From Pirellulales bacterium (lineage in GTDB: Bacteria; Planctomycetota; Planctomycetia; Pirellulales; Thermoguttaceae), in NCBI GenBank assembly GCA_030607895.1, contig JAUWJC010000005.1:1-20280 (forward strand): 20,280 nt of DNA, read 5' to 3'. Shown here one piece after another: positions 1 to 8,827 of this stretch (its first letter is position 1; each line of letters opens with the position of its first letter). A model generated the notes under the pieces. The model was not told where the DNA came from. It saw nothing but the letters and a program-made list of their open reading frames with translations, and did not search any database. The translations under genes were made by a program, and so were the position numbers.

Positions 1-35
1 CCCACCCTACAACCGAGACGAAGGTGAGGATAGGA

Positions 36-1040
36 ATGTCCAACAATAAGCGATCGGCCATTTCGCGGCGGGGTTTTGTTCGTGAGGTGGGGGCCGTGGC
101 CGGCTCCGCGGCGCTGGGCTCCGTGGCTGTTCCGACACAAGGAGCCGAGGCCGCAGGAGAGTTGCCCCGCCGCGTGTTGGGCAGGACGGGCTTGTCGGTC
201 ACCTGCTACACATTGGGGACCGCCCCGGCCGGTATCGCCAAGACAATTTCGCCTCCCGAAGTCGCAAGAATCGTCAATGAAGCGATCGAGCTGGGAGTCA
301 CCTCGATCGACACCTCGCCCAAGTACGGCAACGCGGAAGAGGGCGTCGGGCTGGGGCTGGGCCGGCACCGCAAGGACATTGTCCTGGGGACCAAGGTCTG
401 GGCCGACACCATCCCCGACGCCGAAAAGAAACTGGCCAAAACGTTTAAGACCCTGAAGACCGACTACGCCGACATCCTCTATTTCCACCACCTGGGTGTC
501 CGCGAGGTAGACCGGGCGATGAACCCCGACGGCGTGTTCACCTGGCTCTTGAAGCAAAAGAAGGCCGGCAAGTGCCGCTTCGTCGGCATCTCCGCCCACA
601 ATCTGCCCGACCGGTGCATCCCGTTCCTGAAGACGGGTGAAGTGGACGTGATACTCTGCCTGCTCAACTTCGTCGACCGGCACACCTACAACTTCGAGGA
701 AAAGGTGTTGCCGCTTGCGCGGAAGCAGAATGCCGGCGTGGTGGCCATGAAGCTGGTCGGTGGGCCCAATCCGAAGACCGGAAGCTGGGGTAACCCCAAA
801 ACAAAACCAATGGTCGGCGAAGAACACGTGGAACTCGCCCTGCGCTACGTCTTGAGCATACCGGGCATGACCACGGCCAATCTGGGCGTCCACAACGTGG
901 AGCAACTCCGCCAGAACGTGGAGTTTGTCAGAAAGTTCAAGCCGCTTTCTCCTCAGGAGCAGGAGACCGTTGCCAAGCTGGGTAAAGAGATGGCCGCCCA
1001 GTGGGGCCCCCACTTCGGCCCCGTAACGGAAGAAACATAA
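36..1040 (+). CDS. Tat-exported aldo/keto reductase
   Basis: NAD(P)H-dependent oxidoreductase of the aldo/keto reductase superfamily, probably acting on a sugar or sugar derivative; the substrate is not readable. The N-terminus carries a twin-arginine signal (SRRGFV, Arg 11-12, followed by a small-residue hydrophobic stretch), so the folded protein is expected to be exported. The AKR catalytic residues are visible in order: Asp92 and Tyr97 (IDTSPKYG), Lys120 (LGTKVW), and a His at 151/152 (YFHHLG). Length (334 aa) is normal for a single AKR barrel plus signal. I chose ATG at 36 over the in-frame GTG at 24 because the purine-rich stretch AGGTGAGGA (22-30) sits just upstream as ribosome binding site and because the Tat n-region then has normal length. 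It is first in a co-directional run, 41 bases before the DUF4838 gene. Family assignment is secure; the substrate is unknown. Confidence 0.9.
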   Translation: MSNNKRSAISRRGFVREVGAVAGSAALGSVAVPTQGAEAAGELPRRVLGRTGLSVTCYTLGTAPAGIAKTISPPEVARIVNEAIELGVTSIDTSPKYGNAEEGVGLGLGRHRKDIVLGTKVWADTIPDAEKKLAKTFKTLKTDYADILYFHHLGVREVDRAMNPDGVFTWLLKQKKAGKCRFVGISAHNLPDRCIPFLKTGEVDVILCLLNFVDRHTYNFEEKVLPLARKQNAGVVAMKLVGGPNPKTGSWGNPKTKPMVGEEHVELALRYVLSIPGMTTANLGVHNVEQLRQNVEFVRKFKPLSPQEQETVAKLGKEMAAQWGPHFGPVTEET

Positions 1041-1081
1041 CCCAATCCCCGTAAGCGACCGTTGAGAAAGGAAAACCGACC

Positions 1082-2815
1082 ATGCATCCGAGAATGTTGT
1101 TGCCCGTGACTTGTCTCGTGTGTTTGCTGTCATCGCTGGCTCTAGGCGGCGAGACCCTGGCTCCGGCCGGAGGACCGCGGCACATGGTGGTAGACAAGGG
1201 GCAAGCGGCGGCCACCATCGTGCTGCCCGCCGAGCCACGGCCGTTGGAAAGCTTCGCGGCCGAGGAACTACGGAAATACGTCAAGGCGATCACCGGCCAA
1301 TCGCTGCCGGTCGTCAAGGAACCGGCAGATCCGCAGGGCTATGCCATCCACCTTGGGCAAACCGGGGCTGCCAAAAAGGCCAACTTCGCGCTGACCGAAG
1401 AGAAGCTGGGACGCGACGGCTACGCCGCCCGGGCCGATTCCGGCGGCCTCGTGATCGTCGGCCGTTGTCCGCTGGGGACGCTCTTCGGCGTGTACGATCT
1501 GGTCGAGCGGGAGTTCGGTGTCCGCTGGTGCGAGCCGGATGAGTTGGGGACCGTCGTACCCAAAGCCGATTCGCTCTCGGGCGGTACGTTCCAGAAGCAG
1601 TTCAAGCCGTCCTTCAACTACCGCTGGGTCCACTCGAACGACTGGTCGCTCAAGCAGCGGATGAACTGTTTCGTGAAGGTCAAGGGCAAGCGGGTGGGTG
1701 TCAACTGGAAGTGGCACTTCCACACCTTCGCCATCCTGATCCCGCCCGAGGTGCATTCGGAAAAGCACCCGGAGTGGTTCGCAATGCTGGGCGGCAAGCG
1801 CCGTACTTACAAGAAGCGCCCCAGCCACGGTGCCCAACCATGCACGAGCAACCCCGAGGTGATCGACAAACTGGCCGAGGGGATGATCAAGACGCTCGAC
1901 GAGGACCCGACGATCGAGATCATCACGCTTTCACCCAACGACGGCGGCGGGTTCTGCGAGTGCGAGAAGTGCAAGGCGCTGGACGGGCCGGACCGGGGCT
2001 GGTTTGCCAAATACTCCAACCGGCTGGCAGTGCTGAATAACGAGGTCGCCAAGCGCGTCGGCAAGCGATACCCGAAGGTAAAGATCAAAGTGGGCGCCTA
2101 CGCAATGTACGCCCGGCTGCCCAGCATCGAGAACTACAAGCCGGAGCCCAACCTGCTCTTCCAGCTTTGCCACATCTATTTCTGCCACAACCACCCGATT
2201 ACCAGCGGCAAGTGCAAGCCGGGCGAGACTTACAAGCCAAGCGACCAGTTCCTCCCCAACCAGGAGTTTTGCGAAATCCTCAAGCGATGGCGGAAGCTGA
2301 CGGATAACCTATTCATCTACGAGTATTACGCGTTGGGCGGATGGTCGAAAACCAAGATGCTCTGGCCGATGGTCCACACCATGCGACACGACATCCCCTG
2401 GTACCGCCAAATGGGCGCCAAGGGGTTCTACACGCAGATCGGGCCGTGGAGCCGGGCACCGCTGAACTATTACATCGCCGCCAAGCTGGCCTGGAATGCC
2501 GAGCTGGACGTGGATTGGCTCATCGACGATTTCTGCCGGAAGTTCTTCGAGGATGCAGCAGAGCCGATGCGCGGTTATCTGCTGGAAATCGAAGAGGCCA
2601 TGGTCCGCAACAACCAGTGCATTTCCTACGGCCTCGGCGACGGTCGGGCGAAGCGGCTGGCACCGAAAATCTTCGACCAGCCAACCCGCGACCGGCTCCG
2701 CGCGCTGTTGGACGACGCCCACAAAGGGGCCAAGACAGACATCGTTCGCAAACGTATCGCCGTGGTCCGCACCGGGTTTGATGAGTGCGAGAAGTCCGTG
2801 TTACAATTGGAGTAA
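1082..2815 (+). CDS. Secreted DUF4838 domain protein (glycoside-hydrolase-like)
   Basis: 577-aa exported protein. Residues 1-22 form a signal peptide (hydrophobic core LLPVTCLVCLLSSLALGG). Residues about 40-160 resemble the alpha-glucuronidase-type N-terminal domain often found before carbohydrate-active barrels (LESFAAEELRKYVKAITG, then LFGVYDLVEREFGVRWCEPDELG). The DUF4838 core follows, with the family hallmark SPNDGGGFCECEKC at 284-297. DUF4838 proteins are abundant in planctomycetes and Bacteroidota and are thought to act on polysaccharides, but I know of no reaction that can be assigned safely. The Cys-x-Cys-x-x-Cys cluster suggests a metal site or disulfides; that is inference. It lies between an AKR and an HzsA-like cytochrome, all exported, so oxidation or hydrolysis of an extracellular sugar is plausible. 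The start is the first ATG, 41 bases after the AKR stop, preceded by a purine-rich AGAAAGGAAAA. Confidence 0.85.
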   Translation: MHPRMLLPVTCLVCLLSSLALGGETLAPAGGPRHMVVDKGQAAATIVLPAEPRPLESFAAEELRKYVKAITGQSLPVVKEPADPQGYAIHLGQTGAAKKANFALTEEKLGRDGYAARADSGGLVIVGRCPLGTLFGVYDLVEREFGVRWCEPDELGTVVPKADSLSGGTFQKQFKPSFNYRWVHSNDWSLKQRMNCFVKVKGKRVGVNWKWHFHTFAILIPPEVHSEKHPEWFAMLGGKRRTYKKRPSHGAQPCTSNPEVIDKLAEGMIKTLDEDPTIEIITLSPNDGGGFCECEKCKALDGPDRGWFAKYSNRLAVLNNEVAKRVGKRYPKVKIKVGAYAMYARLPSIENYKPEPNLLFQLCHIYFCHNHPITSGKCKPGETYKPSDQFLPNQEFCEILKRWRKLTDNLFIYEYYALGGWSKTKMLWPMVHTMRHDIPWYRQMGAKGFYTQIGPWSRAPLNYYIAAKLAWNAELDVDWLIDDFCRKFFEDAAEPMRGYLLEIEEAMVRNNQCISYGLGDGRAKRLAPKIFDQPTRDRLRALLDDAHKGAKTDIVRKRIAVVRTGFDECEKSVLQLE

Positions 2816-2884
2816 CCCCGTGAAGCGGCGACCGTTGGTCGCGCGGAGCATGTAGGGTGGGTGCTCGCACTCACGCGGTCCACT

Positions 2885-2901
2885 GCCGGACGTCTTCCGG
2901 C
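2885..2901. other. Small GC-rich hairpin upstream of the HzsA-like gene
   Basis: GCCGGA (2885-2890) and TCCGGC (2896-2901) form a 6-bp stem with a 5-base loop in the 109-base gap between the DUF4838 and HzsA-like genes, 23 bases before the preferred start codon. There is no T run, so it is not a standard terminator. It could damp translation or be chance in GC-rich DNA. Confidence 0.25.
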
Positions 2902-2924
2902 GGAATAATGGCGGAGGGATGGCC

Positions 2925-5900
2925 ATGCGTTGCCTGGCACAAAACGTCTTGCTGTCGTCCGTCTTCGCGTTGACCGTGTTCCAACCGTCGTTCGCTTGCG
3001 CGGCAGATCAAATGGTGCGGCGGGACTGGTACTTTCGCGAGTCGCTCCGGGCCATCCGCGATTGGGAAGCCATTCTGGCCCGCTGGGACAAAACCGTCCC
3101 CGAAGCCCAGCGGATACCTGTCTTTCCCGTTCCTGCCAATGGCCGGCCAGTCCGGTGGCCGAATCCGGTCCCCCGAATACTGCTGCCGGAAAGAGACCGC
3201 ACTTGCCGGGTTTCGCTGCACGTTGCCGGTGATAAGGTGGCAGTGGAGCACATCGGCCCCAACGGCAAATCGGCCGAGCAGACGGCGAGCCCCGGCGAAA
3301 CCGTGCTCGGCTACAAGCATCCCGGCGGCGGCGGAACACTTCGTTACAGGGACCCTGTTGCCAACTACAGCAGCGGCTGGGTGTACCGCCATAAACGTCT
3401 GTTCGACCGGCTGACGAGCTTTCGGCCGGTGCCGGCCCCCTTCGCGCTCGAATTGGACAGCCCGCTCGATTGGCGACGCGGCCCCAACGAACTGACGATC
3501 ACGCTCTCGAACACCACGAAACAATCGTTGGCACTCGACGTGCAGTTGCAATTCCACGGGCCGAAGGGACCGCGGAACTGCGGACAAGAGGCGGTCGTGC
3601 TGGCGGCCGGCACGACGCAGTCGGTGCGGCTGCCGGTCGAACTCCCAGCCCCCGGCGGCGGCCTGTTGATACTGCAGTTGGACGGCGCGGGCGGGAAGTT
3701 CTGGAGCCCTTTGTTGACGCACGTTGAAGATGTGCAGGCCGTTCTGGAAAGCATCGGGCAGATTCTCGCCGACACCCCCGATCAAACCGCCGGGGCGCGG
3801 CTGGCCGACTTGCGGAGTCGATCGGAAAAGTGGCGCGCGGCCGATTCCGCCAGGTCGTCCGCGGCGTGGCGCTCGCTGTTCGAGGAGGCAAGCGCGCTGC
3901 GCGACAAACTGCTGCTCGGGCGGATCCGCTTCGACACGTTGTTGTTCGTCAAGCGAAAACCGTTCTTCTCCGAGCAGCCGTACATGGATTGCCACCACAT
4001 GCACAACCGTCCGGGCGGCGGCATCTATCGCCTGACGCCGGTATGTCCGGCGGGCAAGGTCACACCGGTGGTCGACCGGCTGGGAGAAGGCATCTATCGC
4101 GATCTCTCTTTGCACTGGAACGCCGACAAGATGCTGTTCTCCTTCGGCAACGGGTGCAACAATTGGGACGGCAAGCAGAGCTACCACGTCTACCGGGCGG
4201 ATAGCGACGGCACGGGCATCCGCCAGCTTACCACCGGAGTGAAGAACGACTGCGAACCGTTCTATTTGCCCAACGGCCAGATCGGCTTCACTTCCGACCG
4301 GGCCGAACACTTCGTCATGTGCGGCAGCGATATCCACGCGGCCAACCTGTTCGTGATGAACGCCGACGGGTCGGACGTTCGGCAACTCAGTTTCAACGTA
4401 TTCAACGACTTCAACCCGACCGTGATGCCCGACGGGCGGATTCTCTATAGCCGATGGGAATACAACGAGCGGTCCGTCACTTCGATACACCACCCGTTCA
4501 CCGTCAATCCCGACGGCACCATGATGACCACCTACTACGGCAATGCGACGATCCGCCCAAACGTGGTCATGTTTCCCCGGCCCGTGCCCGCCAGCAACAA
4601 GATAATGGCCCTGTTCACCGCGCATCACGGCCAAACACACGGTGCGATAGGGCTGATCGACGTGCGGCGCGGCTGGGATGGGATGGAACCGATCACCGTG
4701 CTGACGCCCAACATACCGATCACGGGCGAGAAGGCCGAGGATAGCCGCTACGGCTGGTACAGCGACCCGGTGCCCCTTTCGGAAACGACCTATCTCTGCT
4801 CCTATACTCCCACGCTCGTGCCGTGGTTGGAGAAGACTTGGGCCCTCTACGTGGGCGACCGGCACGGCAACCTGGCGTTGGTCTACCGCGATCCGCGGAT
4901 TTCCTGCGCCGAGCCGGTCCCGTTGGTGCGGCGCCCGCGCCCGCACATCCTCCCGCCGGCCGCCCCGCCGGACACCGACGCCACGGATGCCGAGGCCACG
5001 CTGGCGGTGGCCGATGTATATGTCGGCCTGCCGGGCGTGCCGCGCGGGACGGCGAAATACCTGCGTATCCTTGAAGACGTGCCTCGCAAGAGTGTACCCC
5101 GAGACGGCGTGATCCTCACGTCGGGCACCCCGATCTATACCGTCAAGCGTATCTTCGGCACGGTGCCCATCGAACCGGACGGCTCGGCGCACTTCGTGGT
5201 GCCGGCCAATCGCAACGTCTATTTCGAGGTGCTGGGGGCGGATCATCGGGAAATCCAGCGCATGCGGAGCGTAGTCTGCCTGAAGCCCAACGAGCGCCGC
5301 ACCTGTATCGGTTGCCACGAGCCGCACTCGATGGCTCCGCCGGGCGTGACGGCCAACGCGATTCGCCGCCAAGCCAGTCGTCCTACGCCGCCGCCCTGGG
5401 GAACTCAGATACTGAGCTTCCTGCGAGACGTTCAACCGCTGCTGAACGCAAAATGTATCCGCTGCCACACCCACGACCGCATGGCCAACCGCGTCATCCT
5501 AACCGACGACCTGACCGACCAATTCACCGTTGGTTACGAGGAACTTCTGCCCTATCTTAGCGTGGCCAACGCCGAGCGCTGGGATCACCCCGACGACGTC
5601 CACCCTCGGCCGCCCTACACTTACGGCTCGAAAGTATCGCGGCTGATGGAGTTGCTCGATGCCGGACATCACGACGTCAAGCTGACCGAGGAGGACCGGC
5701 AACGGCTGGTCAATTGGATCGACGCCAACGGGGTCTACTACGACCGCTACCAGACGACGGTCTACGGCGCCAAGCGGCACATCTTCACCCCTTCGCTGAA
5801 AAAAACGATGGATGAGGTCTACAATCGCCGCTGCACGGAGTGTCACGGCTCTAACGACGGCCGCAAGGACAGTTGGTGGCTGAGCCTGAACCGGCGCGAC

Positions 5901-6605
5901 GTGAAGGCAAGCCGAATGCTGATCGCGCCGCTGGCCGGCTCGGCGGGCGGTTGGCAACGTTGCGGCAGACCGGTGTTTGCCGGCACCGGCGATCCCGACT
6001 ACCAAAAGCTGCTCGGCGCGCTGAGCGGCTTGCGCGATAAGCTCTCGCAGCATCCCCGGGCCGATTTGCTCTCGCTACGTGGCACGGCGGCCGAGCGGCA
6101 GGCAGTAGTGCTTCCCGCGCCCCCGCCGCCGGCGGCGACAAATGGCGATCTTGCTGAGGGCGACTGGGTCTATCTGAGCAACCTCCGCTGGGAGTCGGCC
6201 AGCACGGGCTGGAGCCGCAACAAGGACCACCTGCCCTGCCGCGACCTGGATATCACCAACCAGCCCCTACGGCTCGGAGGGCGCAGATATCCCAAGGGCG
6301 TCGGCACGCACGCGCATTCGGAAATTGTCTACCGGCTCGACGGCAAATATCTCCGCTTCTTCGCCATGGTCGGCGGCGCCGAGGCCGGCGGCACGGTCGT
6401 GTTCCAAGTGTTCGGCGACGACAATAAACTCTTCGACAGCGGCGTGATGCAGGGACTGCGCCGGGTGAAGACGGTCGATGTCTCCACAGCCGGACTACGC
6501 CGGTTGCGGCTAGTGGTCACGGACGCCGGAGACGGTTACAATGCCGACATGGCCAACTGGGCCGACGCGCGATTACTGCAAGCACCAACCGAACCTCCCA
6601 AATGA
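2925..6605 (+). CDS. HzsA-like secreted multihaem c-type cytochrome with C-terminal NPCBM domain
   Basis: 1226-aa exported protein. A signal peptide covers about residues 1-27. A long N-terminal beta-rich part is followed by TolB/PD40-type propeller segments (about 430-520, e.g. GIRQLTTG and DVRQLSFN each followed by a 'P.G.I.F/YSR' strand). Three haem c motifs follow: CIGCH (794-798), CIRCH (844-848) and CTECH (970-974). Residues about 1081-1218 match NPCBM, a carbohydrate-binding beta-sandwich (hallmarks RRYPKGVGTHAHSEIVYRL and the terminal DMANWADARLL). The order propeller plus c-haems matches the family annotated as hydrazine synthase alpha-subunit-like, which is widespread in non-anammox planctomycetes; nothing here implies hydrazine synthesis. 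A periplasmic electron-transfer or oxidase role on glycans is inferred from the NPCBM module and neighbours. I chose ATG 2925 over ATG 2919 because GGAGG (2913-2917) is 7 bases from 2925 but only 1 from 2919. A gap of 28 bases separates it from the next gene. Confidence 0.85.
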   Translation: MRCLAQNVLLSSVFALTVFQPSFACAADQMVRRDWYFRESLRAIRDWEAILARWDKTVPEAQRIPVFPVPANGRPVRWPNPVPRILLPERDRTCRVSLHVAGDKVAVEHIGPNGKSAEQTASPGETVLGYKHPGGGGTLRYRDPVANYSSGWVYRHKRLFDRLTSFRPVPAPFALELDSPLDWRRGPNELTITLSNTTKQSLALDVQLQFHGPKGPRNCGQEAVVLAAGTTQSVRLPVELPAPGGGLLILQLDGAGGKFWSPLLTHVEDVQAVLESIGQILADTPDQTAGARLADLRSRSEKWRAADSARSSAAWRSLFEEASALRDKLLLGRIRFDTLLFVKRKPFFSEQPYMDCHHMHNRPGGGIYRLTPVCPAGKVTPVVDRLGEGIYRDLSLHWNADKMLFSFGNGCNNWDGKQSYHVYRADSDGTGIRQLTTGVKNDCEPFYLPNGQIGFTSDRAEHFVMCGSDIHAANLFVMNADGSDVRQLSFNVFNDFNPTVMPDGRILYSRWEYNERSVTSIHHPFTVNPDGTMMTTYYGNATIRPNVVMFPRPVPASNKIMALFTAHHGQTHGAIGLIDVRRGWDGMEPITVLTPNIPITGEKAEDSRYGWYSDPVPLSETTYLCSYTPTLVPWLEKTWALYVGDRHGNLALVYRDPRISCAEPVPLVRRPRPHILPPAAPPDTDATDAEATLAVADVYVGLPGVPRGTAKYLRILEDVPRKSVPRDGVILTSGTPIYTVKRIFGTVPIEPDGSAHFVVPANRNVYFEVLGADHREIQRMRSVVCLKPNERRTCIGCHEPHSMAPPGVTANAIRRQASRPTPPPWGTQILSFLRDVQPLLNAKCIRCHTHDRMANRVILTDDLTDQFTVGYEELLPYLSVANAERWDHPDDVHPRPPYTYGSKVSRLMELLDAGHHDVKLTEEDRQRLVNWIDANGVYYDRYQTTVYGAKRHIFTPSLKKTMDEVYNRRCTECHGSNDGRKDSWWLSLNRRDVKASRMLIAPLAGSAGGWQRCGRPVFAGTGDPDYQKLLGALSGLRDKLSQHPRADLLSLRGTAAERQAVVLPAPPPPAATNGDLAEGDWVYLSNLRWESASTGWSRNKDHLPCRDLDITNQPLRLGGRRYPKGVGTHAHSEIVYRLDGKYLRFFAMVGGAEAGGTVVFQVFGDDNKLFDSGVMQGLRRVKTVDVSTAGLRRLRLVVTDAGDGYNADMANWADARLLQAPTEPPK

Positions 6606-6633
6606 ATGATACCACACCACGGAGGATCTGCCC

Positions 6634-8046
6634 GTGCAACTACAATTTCTGGGCGCCAATCGGCAGGTGACCGGTTCTCGCTATTGTCTGAAGGCCGGCG
6701 GGGCGACGATCCTGATCGATTGCGGCATGTTCCAGGAGCGGAAGTACTTGGACCGCAATTGGGAGCCGAGCCCTCTTCCGCCGAAAAAGATCGATGCCGC
6801 GGTGCTGACCCATGCCCATTTGGATCACTGCGGCCTGTTACCCCGGTTGGTCGGCGAGGGTTTCAAGGGACCCGTGTTTGCAACCGCCGCGACGGCCGAC
6901 CTGGCCGAGTTGATCCTGGAAGACTCAGCCGGGATTCAAGCGGAAGACATTGCTTACAAGAAGCGGCGGCATCGAAAAGAAGGCCGAAAGGCAAAGCATC
7001 CCGAGGTGACCCTGTTCACCCCCAAGGACGTGCGGCGGACACTGTCGCGTTTCCAGCGAGTTGCCTATCAGCAGCCGGTCCGGATCAACGACCGTGTTTC
7101 GGCCGTGTTTCACGATGCGGGCCACATCCTGGGCTCGGCCATGGTGGAATTAAAGGTCCGCGAAAACGGCGACACGCGCCGGCTGGTTTTCTCCGGCGAC
7201 ATCGGGCAATGGGACAAACCCATCATCCGCAACCCGTCGGTGTTTACCCAGGCCGACTTCGTCGTGATGGAGTCGACCTACGGCAATCGGAACCACGACG
7301 ATCACGGCGAAGATCGCGGCGATGTCCCCTCGCAACTGGCACGGATCATTTCCCATACAATCAAAGGCGGCGGGAACGTGGTGATTCCCACCTTTGCAAT
7401 CGAGCGGGCGCAGGAGTTGATCTACCACATCGGCCGGCTGTTGGATGCCGGGCGGATCCCCGACGTGCCGGTCTTTCTGAATAGCCCAATGGCAATCGAC
7501 GCCACCGAGGTCTTCCGGCGGCACCGCGAGTGTTTTGACGAAGACGCCTGGCGGTTGATATCCTCGGGTTCCTTCCCGCTGCGGTTCCCCAAGCTGACGA
7601 TGACCCACAGCGTCGACGAGTCGAAGGCGATTGGCCGGCTGCGCGAGCCGGCCGTTATCATGGCCACCTCGGGCATGTGTACGGCCGGGCGGATCAAGCA
7701 CCACCTTCGCAACAATATCACCCGGCCGGAAAGCACTATCCTCTTCGTCGGATACCAGGCCCGCGGCACCCTGGGACGCCAGATACTCGACGGCAACCCC
7801 GAAGTCCGCATCCACGGCCGAAGTTGGCGAGTGAAAGCCCGGATCGAACAGATCCACGGCGTCTCGGGCCACGCCGATCGGGCCGGCCTGCTGCGCTGGC
7901 TCGGCTCGCTTAAAAGCCCGCCCCAGCAGGTATTCCTCACCCACGGCGACGAAGACCAATCACTCGCCCTGGCCGACCACGTCCGCGACCAAATGCACTG
8001 GCCCGTGACCGTGCCGGAGTATCAGCAGAAAGTCGAGTTGGCGTAA
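6634..8046 (+). CDS. MBL-fold / beta-CASP RNA-processing exonuclease-like protein
   Basis: 470-aa cytoplasmic metallo-beta-lactamase of the beta-CASP group (CPSF73/Ysh1-like), expected to be a zinc-dependent RNA nuclease. Metal motifs in order: THAHLDH at 59-65 (motif 2), His164 in DAGHILGSA (motif 3), Asp189 in FSGDIG (motif 4). The beta-CASP part holds SGMCTAGRIKHH, and the C-terminal RNA-specificity (RMMBL) part holds GYQARGTLGRQIL, VSGHADR (His413) and THGDEDQ. All expected ligands are present, so it should be active. The start codon is GTG at 6634, set by GGAGG (6621-6625) 8 bases upstream; no ATG gives a complete N-terminal strand (MQLQFLGANRQVTGS). It trails the three exported-protein genes by 28 bases and may be co-transcribed, but its role in RNA turnover has no evident link to them. 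Confidence 0.9.
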   Translation: MQLQFLGANRQVTGSRYCLKAGGATILIDCGMFQERKYLDRNWEPSPLPPKKIDAAVLTHAHLDHCGLLPRLVGEGFKGPVFATAATADLAELILEDSAGIQAEDIAYKKRRHRKEGRKAKHPEVTLFTPKDVRRTLSRFQRVAYQQPVRINDRVSAVFHDAGHILGSAMVELKVRENGDTRRLVFSGDIGQWDKPIIRNPSVFTQADFVVMESTYGNRNHDDHGEDRGDVPSQLARIISHTIKGGGNVVIPTFAIERAQELIYHIGRLLDAGRIPDVPVFLNSPMAIDATEVFRRHRECFDEDAWRLISSGSFPLRFPKLTMTHSVDESKAIGRLREPAVIMATSGMCTAGRIKHHLRNNITRPESTILFVGYQARGTLGRQILDGNPEVRIHGRSWRVKARIEQIHGVSGHADRAGLLRWLGSLKSPPQQVFLTHGDEDQSLALADHVRDQMHWPVTVPEYQQKVELA

Positions 8047-8094
8047 GAAGGACAGAACGAAGACTCTTGCGCTCCCAAGCGAGCCGGAATCGAG

Positions 8095-8100
8095 TACAAT
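8095..8100 (+). promoter_or_regulatory. Possible -10 element (TACAAT) before the DUF433 gene
   Basis: TACAAT lies 43 bases before the DUF433 start in the 97-base gap after the nuclease gene. The best -35-like match, TTGCGC at 8067-8072, is 22 bases away, too far for a good sigma-70 promoter, so this is only a suggestion. Confidence 0.25.
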
Positions 8101-8143
8101 TGAGGCAGTAATCACTAGTGGCTCTGAGATTGGAGTGTCAGCG

Positions 8144-8377
8144 ATGACCGAGTTTGACCGAATTACCTCCGATCCCGCAAAACTCAACGGCCAGCCCTGC
8201 ATTCGAGGAATGCGGCTGACCGTACGGCGGGTGCTCGAAGCCTTGGCAACCTATCCCGACCGGGAAGAGTTGCGCGCCGAATACCCGGAACTGGAAGACG
8301 AAGACATACGCCAAGCCCTGGCGTACGCGGCGGCGAATCTTGACGACAAGGTGGTTGAACTGCGGCCGGTGCCATGA
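8144..8377 (+). CDS. DUF433 antitoxin-like protein, partner gene lost
   Basis: 77-aa DUF433 protein, a small helix-turn-helix family typically acting as antitoxin and autoregulator beside a DUF5615 PIN-like toxin. Family signatures are visible: ITSDPAKLNGQPCIRGMRLTV at the N-terminus (the 'G.P.I.GTR..V' pattern), then a helical region ending EDEDIRQALAYAA. I chose ATG 8144 rather than GTG 8135 because GGAG (8132-8135) stands 8 bases upstream. The stop codon overlaps a downstream ATG (ATGA, 8374-8377), the normal arrangement for translational coupling to the toxin, but only the first few toxin codons remain (see next entry). The gene is therefore an orphan antitoxin, possibly still repressing its own promoter or cross-acting on relatives elsewhere. 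Confidence 0.85.
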   Translation: MTEFDRITSDPAKLNGQPCIRGMRLTVRRVLEALATYPDREELRAEYPELEDEDIRQALAYAAANLDDKVVELRPVP

Positions 8378-8404
8378 AATTCCTGTTACTGATTATACCG
8401 CCAT
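8374..8404 (+). pseudogene. 5' stub of a DUF5615 (PIN-like) toxin gene
   Basis: The ATG overlaps the DUF433 stop (ATGA) and reads M-K-F-L-L, the usual opening of DUF5615 toxins (MKFLLD...). After that the reading frame no longer resembles the family: it continues as LIIPPFSGKVRASRR and stops at 8499, antisense to the PIN toxin gene. The expected next residue, the catalytic Asp of the PIN-like fold, is missing. So the toxin was truncated at about 8388-8404, at the edge of the inverted DUF104/PIN pair. The stub identification rests on position, overlap and five codons, so it is good but not certain. Confidence 0.6.
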
Positions 8405-8827
8405 TCAGTGGGAAGGTTCGCGCATCAAGGCGAGAAAGCCGGCCTGGACAAAGTGTTCGTCGGGCGTCAGTGCGCCATGGATTTGTCGGTCTCGCATGAC
8501 GACGAACGATGCGCAATCGGTCAAACTCCAATCTTTGTCCGTGCGGTCCCGGAACAGCTCAAAGGCACGCATGTACAACTCCATGGTCAGCGGTACAATC
8601 TCAATTCGCGGATCCGAGTCGAGTGATTCCAACAACCGAATCGCGGCTATTCGATGGTGGCGTTTTGAGAGTGCATTGCCGATTTCAAGGCTTACGGCCC
8701 TGGTTGTGACGATCCGCGTGCCTTCCAACACGAGCATGCTCGCCAGTTCAAGTGATCGCTGATGATATTGATCGCGGGGTGAAGCCAACGCAATGGCATA
8801 GCCCGTATCGAGAAAAACGTCAGGCAT
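8405..8827 (-). CDS. PIN-domain ribonuclease toxin (VapC-like)
   Basis: 140-aa PIN-domain protein, predicted Mg2+-dependent ribonuclease toxin. The four acidic active-site residues are all present: Asp7 (VFLDTGYAIAL), Glu48 (VSLEIGNAL), Asp104 (SLTDCASF) and Asp123 (LTPDEHF), so it looks intact. The start at 8827 is preferred over the upstream ATG at 8848: it overlaps the antitoxin stop by 8 bases (ATG...TGA, 8820-8827), typical coupling, and it places the catalytic Asp at the usual position. The ATG at 8848 has no ribosome binding site. The 3' end lies at the breakpoint with the truncated DUF433 partner. Its antitoxin is the DUF104 protein immediately upstream. Confidence 0.88.
   Translation of the reverse strand: MPDVFLDTGYAIALASPRDQYHQRSLELASMLVLEGTRIVTTRAVSLEIGNALSKRHHRIAAIRLLESLDSDPRIEIVPLTMELYMRAFELFRDRTDKDWSLTDCASFVVMRDRQIHGALTPDEHFVQAGFLALMREPSH

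Noticed and set aside
2871..5474. 867-aa open frame on the minus strand
   Set aside because: It is antisense to the HzsA-like gene, whose motifs are unmistakable; the translation is Arg/His/Val-rich and has no family signature, the usual shadow in GC-rich DNA.
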